A DNA stretch of 64,000 nucleotides from Allomyces macrogynus ATCC 38327 (Eukaryota; Blastocladiomycota; Blastocladiomycetes; Blastocladiales; Blastocladiaceae): positions 1,042,515-1,106,514 of the forward strand of contig GG745342.1 in NCBI GenBank assembly GCA_000151295.1, read 5' to 3'. Below the pieces are notes generated by a model. That model was not told the origin of the DNA and searched no databases. It worked only from the letters and a program-made list of their open reading frames with translations. How positions within the stretch are numbered: position 1 is the stretch's first letter; each line of letters starts with the position of its first letter. Both the position numbers and the translations under genes were made by a program. Shown here in pieces: positions 33,670-45,037 of the stretch.

Positions 33670-36600
33670 TCACAGCGCGTGCGACACCCCCGCCGCATCC
33701 GCCAACCGCATCCGTTTCGCCGGCCGCGGATCGCCGCCGTCGTGCGCGGCGGCTGCCGCCGCTGCCGCATGCAGAAACGCCGGGTACCCGGCGGGCGGCG
33801 AGAACGGGCCTCCCGCGGCGGCCGCGGCCCATGCGTTCTGTGCGGCGCGCTGTTGCTGCTGCTGCTGCTGCTGTTGCTGCGCCTGCGCCTGTTGCTGTTG
33901 TGCTTGCTGTTGTGCCTGCTGTTGTGCCTGCTGCTGCGTTGTTGTCTGCTGCTGCGCAAACACCCCCGTCCTCCCCACCGCCGCGGCAGCCGCAGCCGCC
34001 GCCGCCGCATTCGAGACGGACGGGTAATACCCCTGCGCCGCCTGCTGGTCGTCAAAGAACGGGTACCCGGCCGTCGGGTCCTGGGACGCGGCCGCCGCCG
34101 CGGCCGCGGCCGCAGCCAGTCCCATCCCCATCGACAGACTCGACAGCGCCGGATCCGTCTGCGGCGCGAGGCCCGCGGCCATAAGCACCGCCGCAGCCGC
34201 CGCGGCCGATGACGAATCGAGCGCGCCGTGGTGCGTGGCGTGGTGGTGAGCGGCAGCCAGATCTGGGTGCAAGAACGGCGCAGTCAGGTCGGCGAGCGGC
34301 GCGGTCGGTGCCGGGGCCGGCGGCGCGGGCGCGACGGCCGGGCCCGTGGGCGCGAAGCGCGCGAGAGATGCCATCGAGGCCGAGGCCGGGAGGAGCGCGG
34401 TGGTTGCGGTCGTCGTGGTGGGCGGCGCGAGCACGGGCATTGACGAGGACGTTGGCAGGCGCGCGTGCGCGGGCGGCGACGCGACGTGCGTGGTCGTGCC
34501 GTTATTGTTGGTCGCGTTGGTCGCGTTGGCGTTTGCGGCGGCGGCGGACGTTGGCGGAATCACTTCGGCGTTCGAGTCCAATTCGTCGACGATCTCCGTC
34601 AACCGTCCCTGCGCGTTGGCGATCGCGCGCGGGATCGTATCCCGCTCCCCAGCCCGCCGGGCGAGCCCGATGCCCAGCCCGAGCTTCAAGTGTGCGCAGT
34701 ACCGCTCGACGACGTCGCGCAACGCCGCTTTCGAAAACGGTTTCGGTAAGATATCGTTCATCCCGTGCGCGAGGTAGACCAAGCAGTCGGCCTCGGACGA
34801 GTTTGACGTCATCGACACGATCGGCGTGGTCTGGTCGAATGCGCGGATCTGGGAGGCCGCGGAACACCCGTCCAAATTGGGCATCATGATGTCCATGAGC
34901 ACGATATCGTATTTGCCGGCATTCATGCGGTGTACCGCCGCCATCCCGTCGGTGACCTCGTCGATCTGGCACCCGAACCGCTGCAGGAACCGGCCCGACA
35001 ACCGGCGGCACACGTCGTCGTCCTCGACAAGCAACACGCGCGGCGGCATCGTCCAGTCCAGCGTTGTTGCGTCGCCGCCCGGCTTGGACGCGTCGGATGC
35101 GGCGCCCGCGGTCGGCTGTGCGCGGGCTGTCCCGTCGCTCGCAGTGTTCGGTGCACGACGGTTCGGCTGCTGCGACTGCTGCTGCGTCTGCGCGGGTGGG
35201 GGCGGCGGCGCGACCCCAATCATCCCCGCATCGTCATCCTCAAGCCGCGCGCGCGTGCGGTCGCGATCCCGGTCCCGGTCCCGCTCGCGGTCGTGGTCAT
35301 CGTACCGCGGCGCGCCGCGACGATCACCGTACTCGTCCCCCCGACGGCGCGACGCGGTCCAGGCCCCCTGCGACTCATCATACCCGCGCGTCGCCGCGGC
35401 TCCTCCTCCGCGGTTCGAACCTGCGCAGATTCTATATATAATTTTAGATGTTTAAAATAGAATAGGATGAGTAGTTTTTTTTTTTTTTTGTTTGTGCTGT
35501 CAGTAGTTTTCTCAGTTGGTTTTTTTTTTTTTCCGCGGGTCGAGCGATCATCTTGTTACTAGTTGAGATATGATGAGTCGGATGTTCAGTGACTGATGAG
35601 AGCGACGATAGCATATGTGTTAGGATATCGTGGTAGTTTCTTTGATAGCTATGAGAGAGTTGGGATAGTCTGTCATTANNNNNNNNNNNNNNNNNNNNNN
35701 NNNNNNNNNNNNNNNNNNNNNNNNNNNNNNNNNNNNNNNNNNNNNNNNNNNNNNNNNNNNNNNNNNNNNNNNNNNNNNGTTCCGCAAAATGGGCAGGCCA
35801 ATGAGTCGCGTGGAGTGTGACGTGATGAAGCGTCAGCTCGCATACGACCAGTACTAACGACCCTCATGGACAAGACTGCGACTACTATATCAAAATCTAA
35901 ATTCAATCCATCACATATCCACTTCTTGCTGATTCCGAACATTCCTAGCCGGACACTGACGCTATCGTCTAGAATTGATATATACCCGAACCCGTCAACC
36001 ATTATTTACTAGGATTCCCTCTGCGCGGGAATCAATAAAAAGACAAACTTACAAATACCATGATCACTGTGAGGGGGTAGAATCGCAGCTGGGGGTGGTG
36101 GTGGTGGTGCGACGGGGGCGCTGGCGCGCCGCGCGGGCCACCGTACGCGGACGCTGACGTGGGCGGGCCGTGCGACGGCGGTGGCGGTGGCGGCGGCGCG
36201 TACCAGTCCGTGTCGTACCCGTAGGGCGGGGCGTCGTAGGAGTCGTCTAAGGGATGGATCACGTCAGCATGAGTGCGCCGGCGGGCCGGAAAAGGAGAAG
36301 GTTGTCGCGTACCGTGGTCGTAATGCGGCGCGCCCGCAAGATACCGGCGGGAACTGCCACTTCCTCCACCGTTCCCCGCACCCGCGCCAGGTCCCGACGA
36401 CGACAGCGGTGGCGGCAACGGCGGGAGTGACGGGCCGGACAGTGCCGGCGGGTAGGCCGACCGCGGCAGCGGTCCACCGGCACTTGCACCTGCGCCCCCG
36501 CGCCGGGCGTGCGCGCGTGCAGCCGCGGCGGACCCGGGCGGCGCGTGCTCGACCATATCCATGAGCCTTTGAATGAGCGATTCCTGCGACGCCGTCAAGT

Positions 36601-37510
36601 GGCGTAACCGGCCGAGTTCGTCGGCGACGAGCAGGTAATTATCGGCAAGCGACCGGAGGGACCGGGCCATATCGGCGTGCGCGCGGGCCAGGTGGTCGAT
36701 TTGCGCTTGCAGGTCGTGGTCGTCGGCGGCATTGTCGTTGTTGTTGGTATTGTTGTTGTTGTTGTTGGTCGCCGACCCGCCGTTGCCGGTCCCGGCGGCC
36801 GCGTCGTTGGCCGCGTTCCCCGCGGCGCCCTGCGGTTTCCTGCGAATCTTGTCGAGCAAGTCGGTGCGGCCATTGATGAAATGCGGGTGCTTGAACTCCC
36901 AGGCCAGGTCGCCGTGCGCGTTGTGCGCGCCGTCGGCCTTGACTTTCCGAAACGCGTACTTGTTGCACTGCCGCACAAATGACGAGAAATTGTTGTGCTT
37001 GAAGTGCGTCGGCAGGATCGACCGTGCAAACTCGGCCGGGTCCTTGACGACAAACGAGGTCCCGGCGCCGGCCCAGATGACAATGTGGTTCGACGAGGCG
37101 TCTTCGAGCATGCGGTAGAGTTTCTTGACAAAGTCGGGGATCGCGTCGCCGTGCGCGGCAAAGAACTCGGCGGTCGCGGTCGGCGTCGAGGCAGCGGTGC
37201 TGGGGCCGCCGGTCGGGCCCGTGGTGGTGGTCGGGGTCGCTGCCGCGGGGGTCGCCGTCGCCGACGGCGTCTGGCTCGCGCTCGCGGGCGTACTGGCAGT
37301 AGCGGCATCGCGCGCGACGGCCCCTGCAGCGGCGGTGGCTGGAGTAGCATCGGCCGTCTCGGCGTCATGTGTGCCGGCGGCGGCGGCGGCGGCGGCAGCA
37401 GCGGCAGCATCATCCATGACGCGGCGCGGGTGCGCGAGCGGCGCCGGCGTGGGCTGCAGCGGCGGCGAGGGCGAGGCCGACGTGGGCGACTCGGACGCGG
37501 ACGCGGGCAT
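33670..37510 (-). CDS. SKN7: SKN7/Prr1-type response-regulator transcription factor, spanning an assembly gap
   Basis: Two coding blocks on the minus strand in the order expected for Skn7. Block 1 (37510 to about 36040) holds a heat-shock-factor DNA-binding domain, with DFVKKLYRMLEDA, VVKDPAEFARSILPTHFKH, NNFSSFVRQCNKYAFRKV and WEFKHPHFINGRTDLLDKI, then a coiled coil (LQAQIDHLARAHADMARSL). Block 2 (about 35400 to 33670) holds a receiver domain: acidic pocket LLVEDDDVC, phospho-acceptor Asp in IVLMDIMMPNLDG, Thr in VSMTSNSS and Lys in LPKPFSK. Ala- and Gln-rich tails follow. Skn7 receives phosphate from the Sln1/Ypd1 relay and acts in oxidative- and osmotic-stress transcription. The joining exons are unresolved, because the 100-N gap and AT-rich sequence lie between the blocks and the visible splice phases do not match directly. 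Two separate genes remain a less likely alternative. Confidence 0.8.
35679..35778. other. Assembly gap of 100 N
   Basis: Exactly 100 unknown bases, the usual placeholder for a scaffold join of unknown size. Flanking sequence (about 35440-35678 and 35779-36040) is strikingly AT-rich with T runs, unlike the rest of the window. Confidence 0.98.
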
Positions 37511-38229
37511 GGCGATGGCGGAAGCCGACAGGGGTCGACGGGCTGGTCAGGTCAGGTCGGGTGGTTCGTTGGGCGGCCGGGGAGAGCGTTGCGGGCAGTC
37601 GGAGGCGGCGTGTGTGCTTCGGTCGGCCGGTCGGCGATGCTGGAAGGAAGAGCAGTGCGACGCACGCGCGATCGGCCGGCGGGCGGTGGGCGGTGGGCGG
37701 TGGGCGAGCGGCGCGAGCCCAGGCCCAGGCCGGTCGCAGCGAGCCGCAGGTTGGTCGCAGGTCGGCCGCAGGCAGCCGCGGGCGGTCGCCGACGAGTCGC
37801 AAGGGGAGCGTGGATGGCGCGCACGCTTGGCTGGCTTGCTGCTGCTGGAGCGCTGCGTCGCGTTGGTGGGGCGCGCGCGTTTGGCGGCACGGCGTCCAGG
37901 AATCTGACGCGAACGAACAAACGCACGAGCGAGCGGCCGACCAAGCTCGCGCACGGGGCACGCGGCAGCGATCTTTAGGGCAGGGGGAGGGAGAGAGGAT
38001 CGGCGGACGCGACGCGGCGGGGCGCGGCGCGGCGGTGTTGCCGGCCCGCTTGTGGTCGGGACGGCGGCAGCACGGTGGTGGTGTTTGGGCCCAGAACGCC
38101 GCGCGGCTCGTTGGCGGCCGCTGCCAAGTCGATGTCTGCCGAAGCCGCCGACCGCGCGCAGCAGAGTTCGCGGCATGGGCGCAGCCGGATGGCGAGCGAA
38201 GCCACAGCTGAGCCACGTTGCACGTGCCG
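37511..38229. other. Divergent promoter region SKN7 / coiled-coil gene
   Basis: Very GC-rich head-to-head spacer. No TATA box. Long overlapping open frames here follow from the base composition. Confidence 0.5.
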
Positions 38230-39678
38230 ATGCCTGCCCTCCACGTGCGCGGATCCACCGCACGCCCCGCGCCACCCCCGCGCGCCTCGGTCGACACTCA
38301 CGACGACGCGCCTGTCCCTTCCGCTCGCTCCGACACGAGCACCGACACCATCAACAGCGCCATGCACCCGCTGCACGCTCCACCGGCCGCCGCCATGCCC
38401 GCCGCACCCGGCGTGCCGATGCACCCACCCACCGTCGGCGACCCGCGCTGGCTGCCGCACGCGCACGCGACCATCACCAGCGCCATGGCGCACTCGCTCG
38501 CCTGCCTGCACCTCTGGGACGACATGCACCACGCGCACGCTTTGCTGCGCCGCGACGCCGACACGCTCAACGAGCACGCGCGGTCGATTGACCAGCACAT
38601 GGCCGCACTCGACAAGCGGTCGCGCCGGCTCGCGAGGCAAGAGGATAAACTCGCGCGTCGAGTGCAGCGGCTCGATCGCGCCATGGCGCAGTTTGATGCA
38701 GCGCGCGCAGCCTGGTGTCGTGCGGCGGGACTGCCGAGCGATACGTATGCGGTGCAGCCGGCCGAGGACGGGGACGACGGGAGCGATGCGTCCGACTCGG
38801 AAGATGAAGACCAAGTTGACAACGGCGAGCAGCAGCAACGCGACGCAGGTGATGCTAAGTTGCCGTCTTCCTCGCCACCCGCCGCACCCACGACCGCCAA
38901 CAGCATGGTCGGCGGCCTCGTCGGTTCTGCGTGGAAATCCATCGACCGCGCGTACGCTGTGCGGTCGAAGCTTGGCGCCGTCCCGCTCGTCGGGTCGCTC
39001 GTGCAGTCGGCGCTGCCCGAAAACGAGACCGACGAGGTCACGACCCCACCTGATTCCGACTCGGTGTCCGCTCCCGCCGCTGCTGCGGTCGCGCCCCCTC
39101 CGACCCTTCCTTACGCGCCCTACGCGCCCTACTACCTGTACTACCCCGGGGGCGCCGGCGGTGCCATCACCCCGCCGACCTCGATCCCGGACGGTACCAC
39201 CGGCTCGCCACGCGCCCCGTCGGTTTCAACGACCTCGCGCGTCCGGTCGGCTGCGGGCGCCGTCCTTCGCCGCGCCGCATCCGTCGCGAGTCTGTCCCTC
39301 GGCTCCACCCCAGCCGCTGCCGCCAATGACGCGCACACGACTTCCCCCACCCCAACGCACGCGGCCATGTACCCGTACTACGCGCCGCCGCACGCGCACG
39401 CGCACGCGCACGCACACATGATGTACGCTGCACCGCCAATGCCGTACGCGGCGCCGGCGGCGTACACGCCGCCGCAAGTGCATCCGGCCCCGACGGTCGA
39501 CGAGTTCGGGCACCTGGTCCAGTCGATGGCGTCGGTGGCCTCGGTCGCGAATTCGGTGACCGGTGGGGCCGCGTCTCCGGCGGGCGTGGTTAAGTCGGTC
39601 GGCGGGTGGGCGTTGAATAAGGTCTTGGGCGGAGGGAGTAGGGCGGGCGGGTCGACGACGGGTACGGCGAGCGGGTAG
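38230..39678 (+). CDS. Low-complexity protein with a central coiled coil, unidentified
   Basis: A single exon of 482 codons. After a Pro/Ala-rich start there is an ordered helical part (about residues 75-165: HATITSAMAHSLACLHLWDD, then heptads through ARSIDQHMAALDKRSRRLAR and VQRLDRAMAQFDAARAAW), an acidic linker, a second ordered patch (SMVGGLVGSAWKSIDRAYAV) and a Tyr/Pro/His-rich tail with an AHAHAHAH run. The C-terminal patch SVTGGAASPAGVVKSVGGWA partly echoes the second ordered patch. No known domain was recognised. Codon bias and the clean start and stop support a real gene. Confidence 0.6.
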   Translation: MPALHVRGSTARPAPPPRASVDTHDDAPVPSARSDTSTDTINSAMHPLHAPPAAAMPAAPGVPMHPPTVGDPRWLPHAHATITSAMAHSLACLHLWDDMHHAHALLRRDADTLNEHARSIDQHMAALDKRSRRLARQEDKLARRVQRLDRAMAQFDAARAAWCRAAGLPSDTYAVQPAEDGDDGSDASDSEDEDQVDNGEQQQRDAGDAKLPSSSPPAAPTTANSMVGGLVGSAWKSIDRAYAVRSKLGAVPLVGSLVQSALPENETDEVTTPPDSDSVSAPAAAAVAPPPTLPYAPYAPYYLYYPGGAGGAITPPTSIPDGTTGSPRAPSVSTTSRVRSAAGAVLRRAASVASLSLGSTPAAAANDAHTTSPTPTHAAMYPYYAPPHAHAHAHAHMMYAAPPMPYAAPAAYTPPQVHPAPTVDEFGHLVQSMASVASVANSVTGGAASPAGVVKSVGGWALNKVLGGGSRAGGSTTGTASG

Positions 39679-39986
39679 ATGCACGGGTGGAGGGAGATGG
39701 AGAGGGAGGGAGGAAGCCGGATTTGTGCTAGAGAGGGCCGGATAAGTTTTGTGCCTTGGCGGATGTTTGTGGATGTGTTGGCAGCTCGTTTTGTTCATAT
39801 ACACAGGCGAATTTCATACCCAAGACCAGGAATTAATCGGCTCGGAATCGTCAGGATTCTGGTCCCAACAACGAATCCAAAAAGGACAGAGGTTGCGTGC
39901 CAGCAATCCAACACGACTTTACAAAAAGTGTCATTCACGCCACAACAACGAGTGCACGCTTCCAGAACAAATCGTTCCTAATATCT
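39679..39986. other. 3' flank between coiled-coil gene and tRNA
   Basis: AT-richer presumed 3' UTR. Nothing recognised. Confidence 0.5.
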
Positions 39987-40094
39987 TGCTCCAGGCGGGG
40001 CTCGAACCCGCAACCTCCGCGTTGCTTCGTGCGTGTAATTATACGGGGAACGCCCATATAAGCACGGCGCTCTAACCGATTGAGCTACTGGAGC
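39987..40094 (-). tRNA. tRNA-Ile(UAU) with a 34-nt intron
   Basis: On the minus strand the acceptor GCTCCAG pairs with CTGGAGC. The D arm is GCTC..GAGC, the T arm GCGGG-TTCGAGC-CCCGC. The anticodon stem CCGTG pairs with CGCGG (one G-U). Loop C-T-TAT-A is interrupted after position 37 by an intron at 40056-40023; the anticodon TAT is at 40060-40058. Nuclear tRNA-Ile(UAU) is an intron-bearing isoacceptor in many eukaryotes. No clear T-run terminator follows within the first 20 bases. Confidence 0.9.
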
Positions 40095-40252
40095 CCGCGC
40101 TGACGCGTTCCATATTTAGCTCTCATCTGCGCGCTTGCACTGTCTCCCACGTCATCCCAATTCTCTCTTCCAATCCCTTACTCGAGCCGACAGTCCTCAG
40201 TCTCGGGCGTGTAATCCAGTCTCTCGAGTCCCTCCACCAGTCCCGGTTCCCT

Positions 40253-43129
40253 TCACAACGCACCCGCCGCCGCCGCAGCCGTTGGGGACCGCGCCAGTAC
40301 CGCGCGCGGTGCAAACGCCGTCTCGAGCTCGACCAGGTCTGCGGGGGCCAGGTCGCCACCATTCGTCCCGCCGCGACGGCGCGACGGTTTCGGTGCAGGA
40401 AGACTCGTCGGTGCCGCCATGGATGGCGCGGGAAGTCCCGACGCCGGTGCCGCCGCGACAGACGCAGATCGTACCGGTGCCGCCGCGACAGACGCAGATC
40501 GTGCCGGCGGTGGTGCTGGTGCGGCGGCCGCAACGAGTCCGCCGGCCGACCGGGACGCCGACGAAGGCCGGCGCGCGACAGGTGCGGCCGGGTTCGGCGT
40601 CGTGCCGGTCCCGTTGGCCTCGGTCGGCGCAGTCGGCGCCGGGGTCATCGCGCGCCGCGCCGACGTTGGCCGGCGGCGCACGGACGCGGCGGTCGCGGCA
40701 CTTGGTGGGCGGCGCGGGAGCTACATAACGACCCAACTTTCCGTGAGCATACATCCACGTCAACATGGACAACACGAGCGCAGCGTACCTGAGTCGGCAG
40801 CGGCACCAGCGCGCCCTGCGACCGGCTATCCTGCGCCTCGTACTGCCGGAGACACTCGTCGCCGACGGGCTCGTCGCTCGCAACGCCCAACTCGGCCATT
40901 GGGTCGATGCCGTCATCGGACCCGCCTAAATCGTCGTCGTCTTCGCCGTCCTCTTCGGCATCGTCGTCGCCTTCGTCAAGGTCGTCGTCCGAGTCGGGCT
41001 CGTCGACGGGGGTCAGGGGCGCGTCTGTACGAACGTGTGCCGCCGAGCGTGAGCATCCCGTTCGGTCTCGCTCGTGACCGAAAGAACGTCCTCCGTACTG
41101 TCCTTCAGTTTCGCCAACACATGGTGAATCTGCCTCGCGACATGCGGCGGCCCGACGTCCACCAAACAGCCCAACAGTTCCGGCAGTCCGATCGCCCTCG
41201 CCCTCTCGGCCACTTGCGGCGCGTCCAGCGCGCTATACAGAATCCCATGTACGTACGTCCTGACCAGCGGCGCATCGTGTTCCAGCAACGGCACGACCGC
41301 GGCCAACACCGCTTCCGGCACCGCTGCTGCGCGTTTCCGGCCCGCCGTGCGCAGGCACAAATTCATCAGCAACGCCGTCGCGTAGACGAGCGTCGCGTCC
41401 GAGACGGCGTCCGGGTCCCGTAATACGCCGACGACGAGAAAGCGGACCACGTCGGCGTTGATCAGCACGGATTGGACCGCGCGCCGGACGGACAGCTTTT
41501 CGAGTAAGCCGAGACTGTGTTGTAAGGTGGCCGGCCGATCGGCGGTCTTGATGGCATTGAGCACAGTTTTCAGGAGAGGGGTCAGGTGCCGCGAGGTCAG
41601 GTAGGTGCGGCCGGCGTAGTAGCTGCACAGCAGGTTGCCGAGCTTGGCGGCTTGTTCGCGGACGGCGGAGACGGCGTGCGTGAAGAGGCCGAGCGCCGGC
41701 TTGAAGGGACGGTGAGGGTTGGGGGTGAGTGGGTCGTGTCCGTGGGGAGCGAGGAATTGCGCGCCAACGCACCTGATTCGAGCTGAACCCGAGCACGTCG
41801 TAGTCGATGTAGGTCTTGGCGACGAGCCGCCGCTGCTGCGGCGTCGGTGCCGCCGTGACGCGCTACGATCAGCACATTCCGGTCAGCCTGACGGTCTCCA
41901 CGTCCGCAGAGGACGCGCGACAACGCACCATGCGCAACGCGTGCAGTAACACAGCCTTGGTCTTGCCGCTCGCCGTCAAATCATTCAGAAGCGCCTGCCG
42001 AATCAAATCGTACTGCACGTACTTTGGCCCAACCCGCGCCGCGACCGTTGTCGGCACCGACGCGCGCTTGAACACCTGCATGCGCTCGACGACGCTCGTG
42101 ATGTACTCGGGCGTGATCTGCACAGAGAAGCAGGCACCTCGCAATCAGTTGGAAGGCTTCGACGCACGGTGAGCGGGAGCGGAACGGACCGGCACGCCGT
42201 GCAGCGAATTGGCCAAGACGCCAATCAGTTCAGCCGCGACCGAGAGCAGGTTATGATAATCAGCCTGCAGGATCTGGTGCTTCTTGATCAACTTGGTCTC
42301 GCGCGCCTGCACCTCTTCGACTGTTTGGACGAGGTCGGCGAGTCGCGAGGGGGTCACGACGTGGACGTTGACGGCAACAAAGTCGAGCAGTTTGCGGCGC
42401 AGGTCGGCGCCCCATTCGCGCTATCATGGGGATAGAGATGAGTGATAGGACGATGGGGACCCAGCGATGAGATGGGAGAAGCGCACCGTGAAGACATTGG
42501 CGAACGCTGGGTGCACGCTCGGGTCCGGCAGGTACGGCAGCGCATAGTAGGGCAAGAACTCGGCCGTCTTGGAGAGTTGCGCGCCGCGCGTCTCGAGAAA
42601 CGCCTTGAATGTGTCGAGCGTCGCGGCAAGCGGGAGCTACCAACCCACGCCACACAAACGAGTCAGAGACCCCGCCAAAAACATTCCGAATTTCGTACTG
42701 ACCTTGCTCACGTTCGGATCCACATGCTGGTGGCACGGGAACACGGCAAAGTAGATGCTCGAATAAAACTCGAGCCGCAGCGCCTCGTCGGCAGCGCGCA
42801 CAGCTTCGGGAACGTGTGCGTCCCACAGGTTAAAGAATTGCGCACGGTCGCCGCGATCAAAGTAGGCCAATATGTCATGCTTGACCTGCGCCGAGGTCGG
42901 GCGTGGCGCGGCGTTGGTGCCCGAGGACGGTGCAAGGGGTAGGAACTGGCCGCCTTTGGCAGCATGCTCGGTCTCGAACGCCGCGAGCGTTGCGGCGTGC
43001 TCGGTGACTTGCAGGTACTACTGCGCGGGGAATCGAGGGGCGGCTGAGCATGGTGCTGGGTCGTAGATTGGGCTTTGGATGGGCACTGACCTCGCGGACC
43101 AGGCTGGCGGGTTGGCGCTCGGCGCTCAT
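40253..43129 (-). CDS. ARMC9: LisH/armadillo-repeat ciliary protein ARMC9
   Basis: About nine exons. Exon 1 (ATG 43129) ends LVRE and joins YLQVTEHAATLAAFETE, forming the LisH helix. Next come VKHDILAYFDRGDRAQFFNLW, EFYSSIYFAVFP, LSKTAEFLPYYALPYLPDPS, IKKHQILQADYHNLLSVAAEL, ITPEYITSV and the armadillo-like block with SLGLLEKLSVRRAVQSVLI and YATALLMNLCLRTAGRKRAA. An acidic DDDLDEGDDDAEEDGEDDDD tract and CLRQYEAQD follow, matching the order in animal ARMC9. ARMC9 sits at the ciliary base and is a Joubert-syndrome gene in humans; it is expected only in ciliated lineages. The last exon (to 40253) is a disordered Ala/Pro tail. Introns were placed by GT-AG and phase and are approximate in part. Confidence 0.9.
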
Positions 43130-43973
43130 TGGGTGGAGTCGGCGGGGTTGCAGCTGCTGGACGGCGAGGATGCGGGCGGTGCGGGTGCAGCGCAGCGTTG
43201 CTGGTGGCCGGAACGACTCTGGCTCGACGACGGTGCGGGGGAGCGAGCCAAGATCAACGTGCGAGACACGCGAGCCAACAACAGGGCGCCGTGGCGTGAC
43301 GCACACGTGCTGCGTGTGAGACGTGTCGTGATACTGCAAATGGCAAATTCGCGCTGTCTCTGGCGCGCGTCGCCGCCGGCGTTCTCCCACCGCGCGCGGC
43401 CGCCGCTGCAGGTGCAAACGCCGCGGCCACGACCGCACCGCTTCCACGCACGGCCGCCGACCCTCGCCCGTCCCCGGGCCGACTTCCCCTCTCTCTCCCT
43501 CTTTCCCCCGCAGCACCTGCAACTCCCCGCACTCGCGGCGTCGTCCTCGCTCCAGTCGATCGCGACGCTCCCCCTGCTCCCCTCCGCATCTCGACCTCGA
43601 TACACCCTCCCGCTTGCTTCCAGGGGCTCGCATACACGTCGTCACCGCACCGACAGCCTTCTCCTGCTCCCTCTGCACCTTCCGCGACACCGTCGCCGCC
43701 ATCACCGCCGCTACTCGTCTACTTCCCGACGCCCGCTCTGTTCTACCGCAGGTGCGCTGCTCTCGGCACGCCGCGGCCGCCCTCGCCGGCCCCCCGCCAC
43801 GGACGCGATCCTCCGATCATTGATCCGTGGTCTACCATCTGCGGTCCCTCTCCACGCGAGCGCGCGCGTCGGCCGTGGCGGATCGACCGACCGGCAGCAG
43901 CCCCACCCTCTCCCTCCCCGTGACCCCCGGCATTGACCTCCTCCCCCCACCCTCACTTGCCCTCCCGCCAGCC
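43130..43973. other. Divergent promoter region ARMC9 / RGS
   Basis: Head-to-head spacer of about 840 bp, C-rich on the plus strand with CT tracts around 43490-43620. The RGS frame is open upstream from 43827, but the 43974 ATG is preferred. Confidence 0.5.
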
Positions 43974-44522
43974 ATGTCCACTGCCGCGTCGACCTCGCCG
44001 AACCACGCGCTCGCGCTCGCCGGCAAGTCGTCGGCCGACCGCAAGCTGAACCTGGCGTCGATTCTCGCCAACGAAACCAGTTCCCCCTACTCGCTCGCCG
44101 ACTTTGAAGACTTTCTGCGCACGCGCGAGCACTCTGAGGAAAACCTCGACTTTCTCAAGGCCGCGGCCGCGTACCGGTCGGAAGCCACCGCCAACGCGTG
44201 GACCATGAGCACGCACGCCGAGAACATGAAGCAGGCAATGCTCGCTGTCGTGCAGCGGTTTATCGTGCCCGGCGCGCCGCAGGAAATCAATTGCCCGAAC
44301 ATTGTGCGCAAGCGGTTCCTCGACGAGGTGCAGAGCAAGGGCAACTACGCGCCCGAGCTACTTGCGCCGATCGAGGATAAGATCTTTGAACTGATGCGGC
44401 TGAGCTCGTTCCCGCATTTTGTCCGCCACGTCGAGCAGACGACTCAGCTCGCGAATGCGCAGCAGGCGCAAGGGACCGGCTCGAGTCCGCCCGTCAAGGC
44501 GCCTAACGGTGCGGCCAACTAG
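43974..44522 (+). CDS. RGS-domain protein
   Basis: A single exon of 182 codons, essentially one RGS domain (about residues 25-160). RGS proteins speed GTP hydrolysis by G-alpha subunits. Features: LNLASILANETSSPYSLADF, the helix FEDFLRTREHSEENLDFLKA that starts the fold, AVVQRFIVPGAPQEIN, and the C-terminal helices with FPHFVRHVEQT. No DEP, GGL or PX domain and no membrane segment, so it is a minimal RGS like those common in basal fungi. The tail is short and disordered. The choice of start is supported by the typical MST beginning and the coding bias. Confidence 0.83.
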   Translation: MSTAASTSPNHALALAGKSSADRKLNLASILANETSSPYSLADFEDFLRTREHSEENLDFLKAAAAYRSEATANAWTMSTHAENMKQAMLAVVQRFIVPGAPQEINCPNIVRKRFLDEVQSKGNYAPELLAPIEDKIFELMRLSSFPHFVRHVEQTTQLANAQQAQGTGSSPPVKAPNGAAN

Positions 44523-45037
44523 CAGCGCGGAACGTGAGCCGGCACGGGGCGCGGCGTCGCGCCCGTATAGGGCTGCGTCGGCGACGCGTCGGTGTGTCGG
44601 TGGTGGGACTCGTTGGTTGGGATGTGCGCGCCCGGGCTGCCGGGTCGGTCGGTCGACGCGACCGGCGGCGCGGGCAGTGCATGGTGGTTTGGTGGATGGG
44701 ACTCGCGCCGCTCGTTTCTTGGTGTTTCGATGGATTCCCCCTTCTCTTTGCGCCGTGTATCAAATGAAAAGCGTCGTCGTCGTTGCCCTGATCTCACAGC
44801 GGCGATGCGGGACCGAAGTACAGGCAGGCAGGCAAGCGCCAGCGAACACACCGCCGAAGCACGAAACAAACCGCCGTCAAATAATCATCGCGCCCAACAA
44901 AGCAAACTAACCCAACACACGTAACGTAACACGATCAATACGACCCGCTTCCCTTCGACCAAGCAACCCGCACGCGACGCGACACGCACGCAAACCGACG
45001 GTGACTTTTCGTTTGCCCCACCCTGCCAGCTCCCCCC
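44523..45037. other. Convergent 3' region
   Basis: Pres. 3' UTRs of the RGS and striatin genes. Nothing recognised. Confidence 0.5.

Noticed and set aside
33840..33960. CTG/TTG-rich stretch, considered as a repeat array
   Set aside because: It encodes the poly-Gln tail of SKN7 on the minus strand.
35395..35420. GGTTCGAACC palindrome, considered as a tRNA T-loop
   Set aside because: No acceptor, D or anticodon arm can be built around it.
38075..39421. Plus-strand frame of about 450 codons overlapping the coiled-coil gene
   Set aside because: Arg/Pro/Thr-rich translation typical of a shifted frame. The chosen frame has ordered heptads and a cleaner start.
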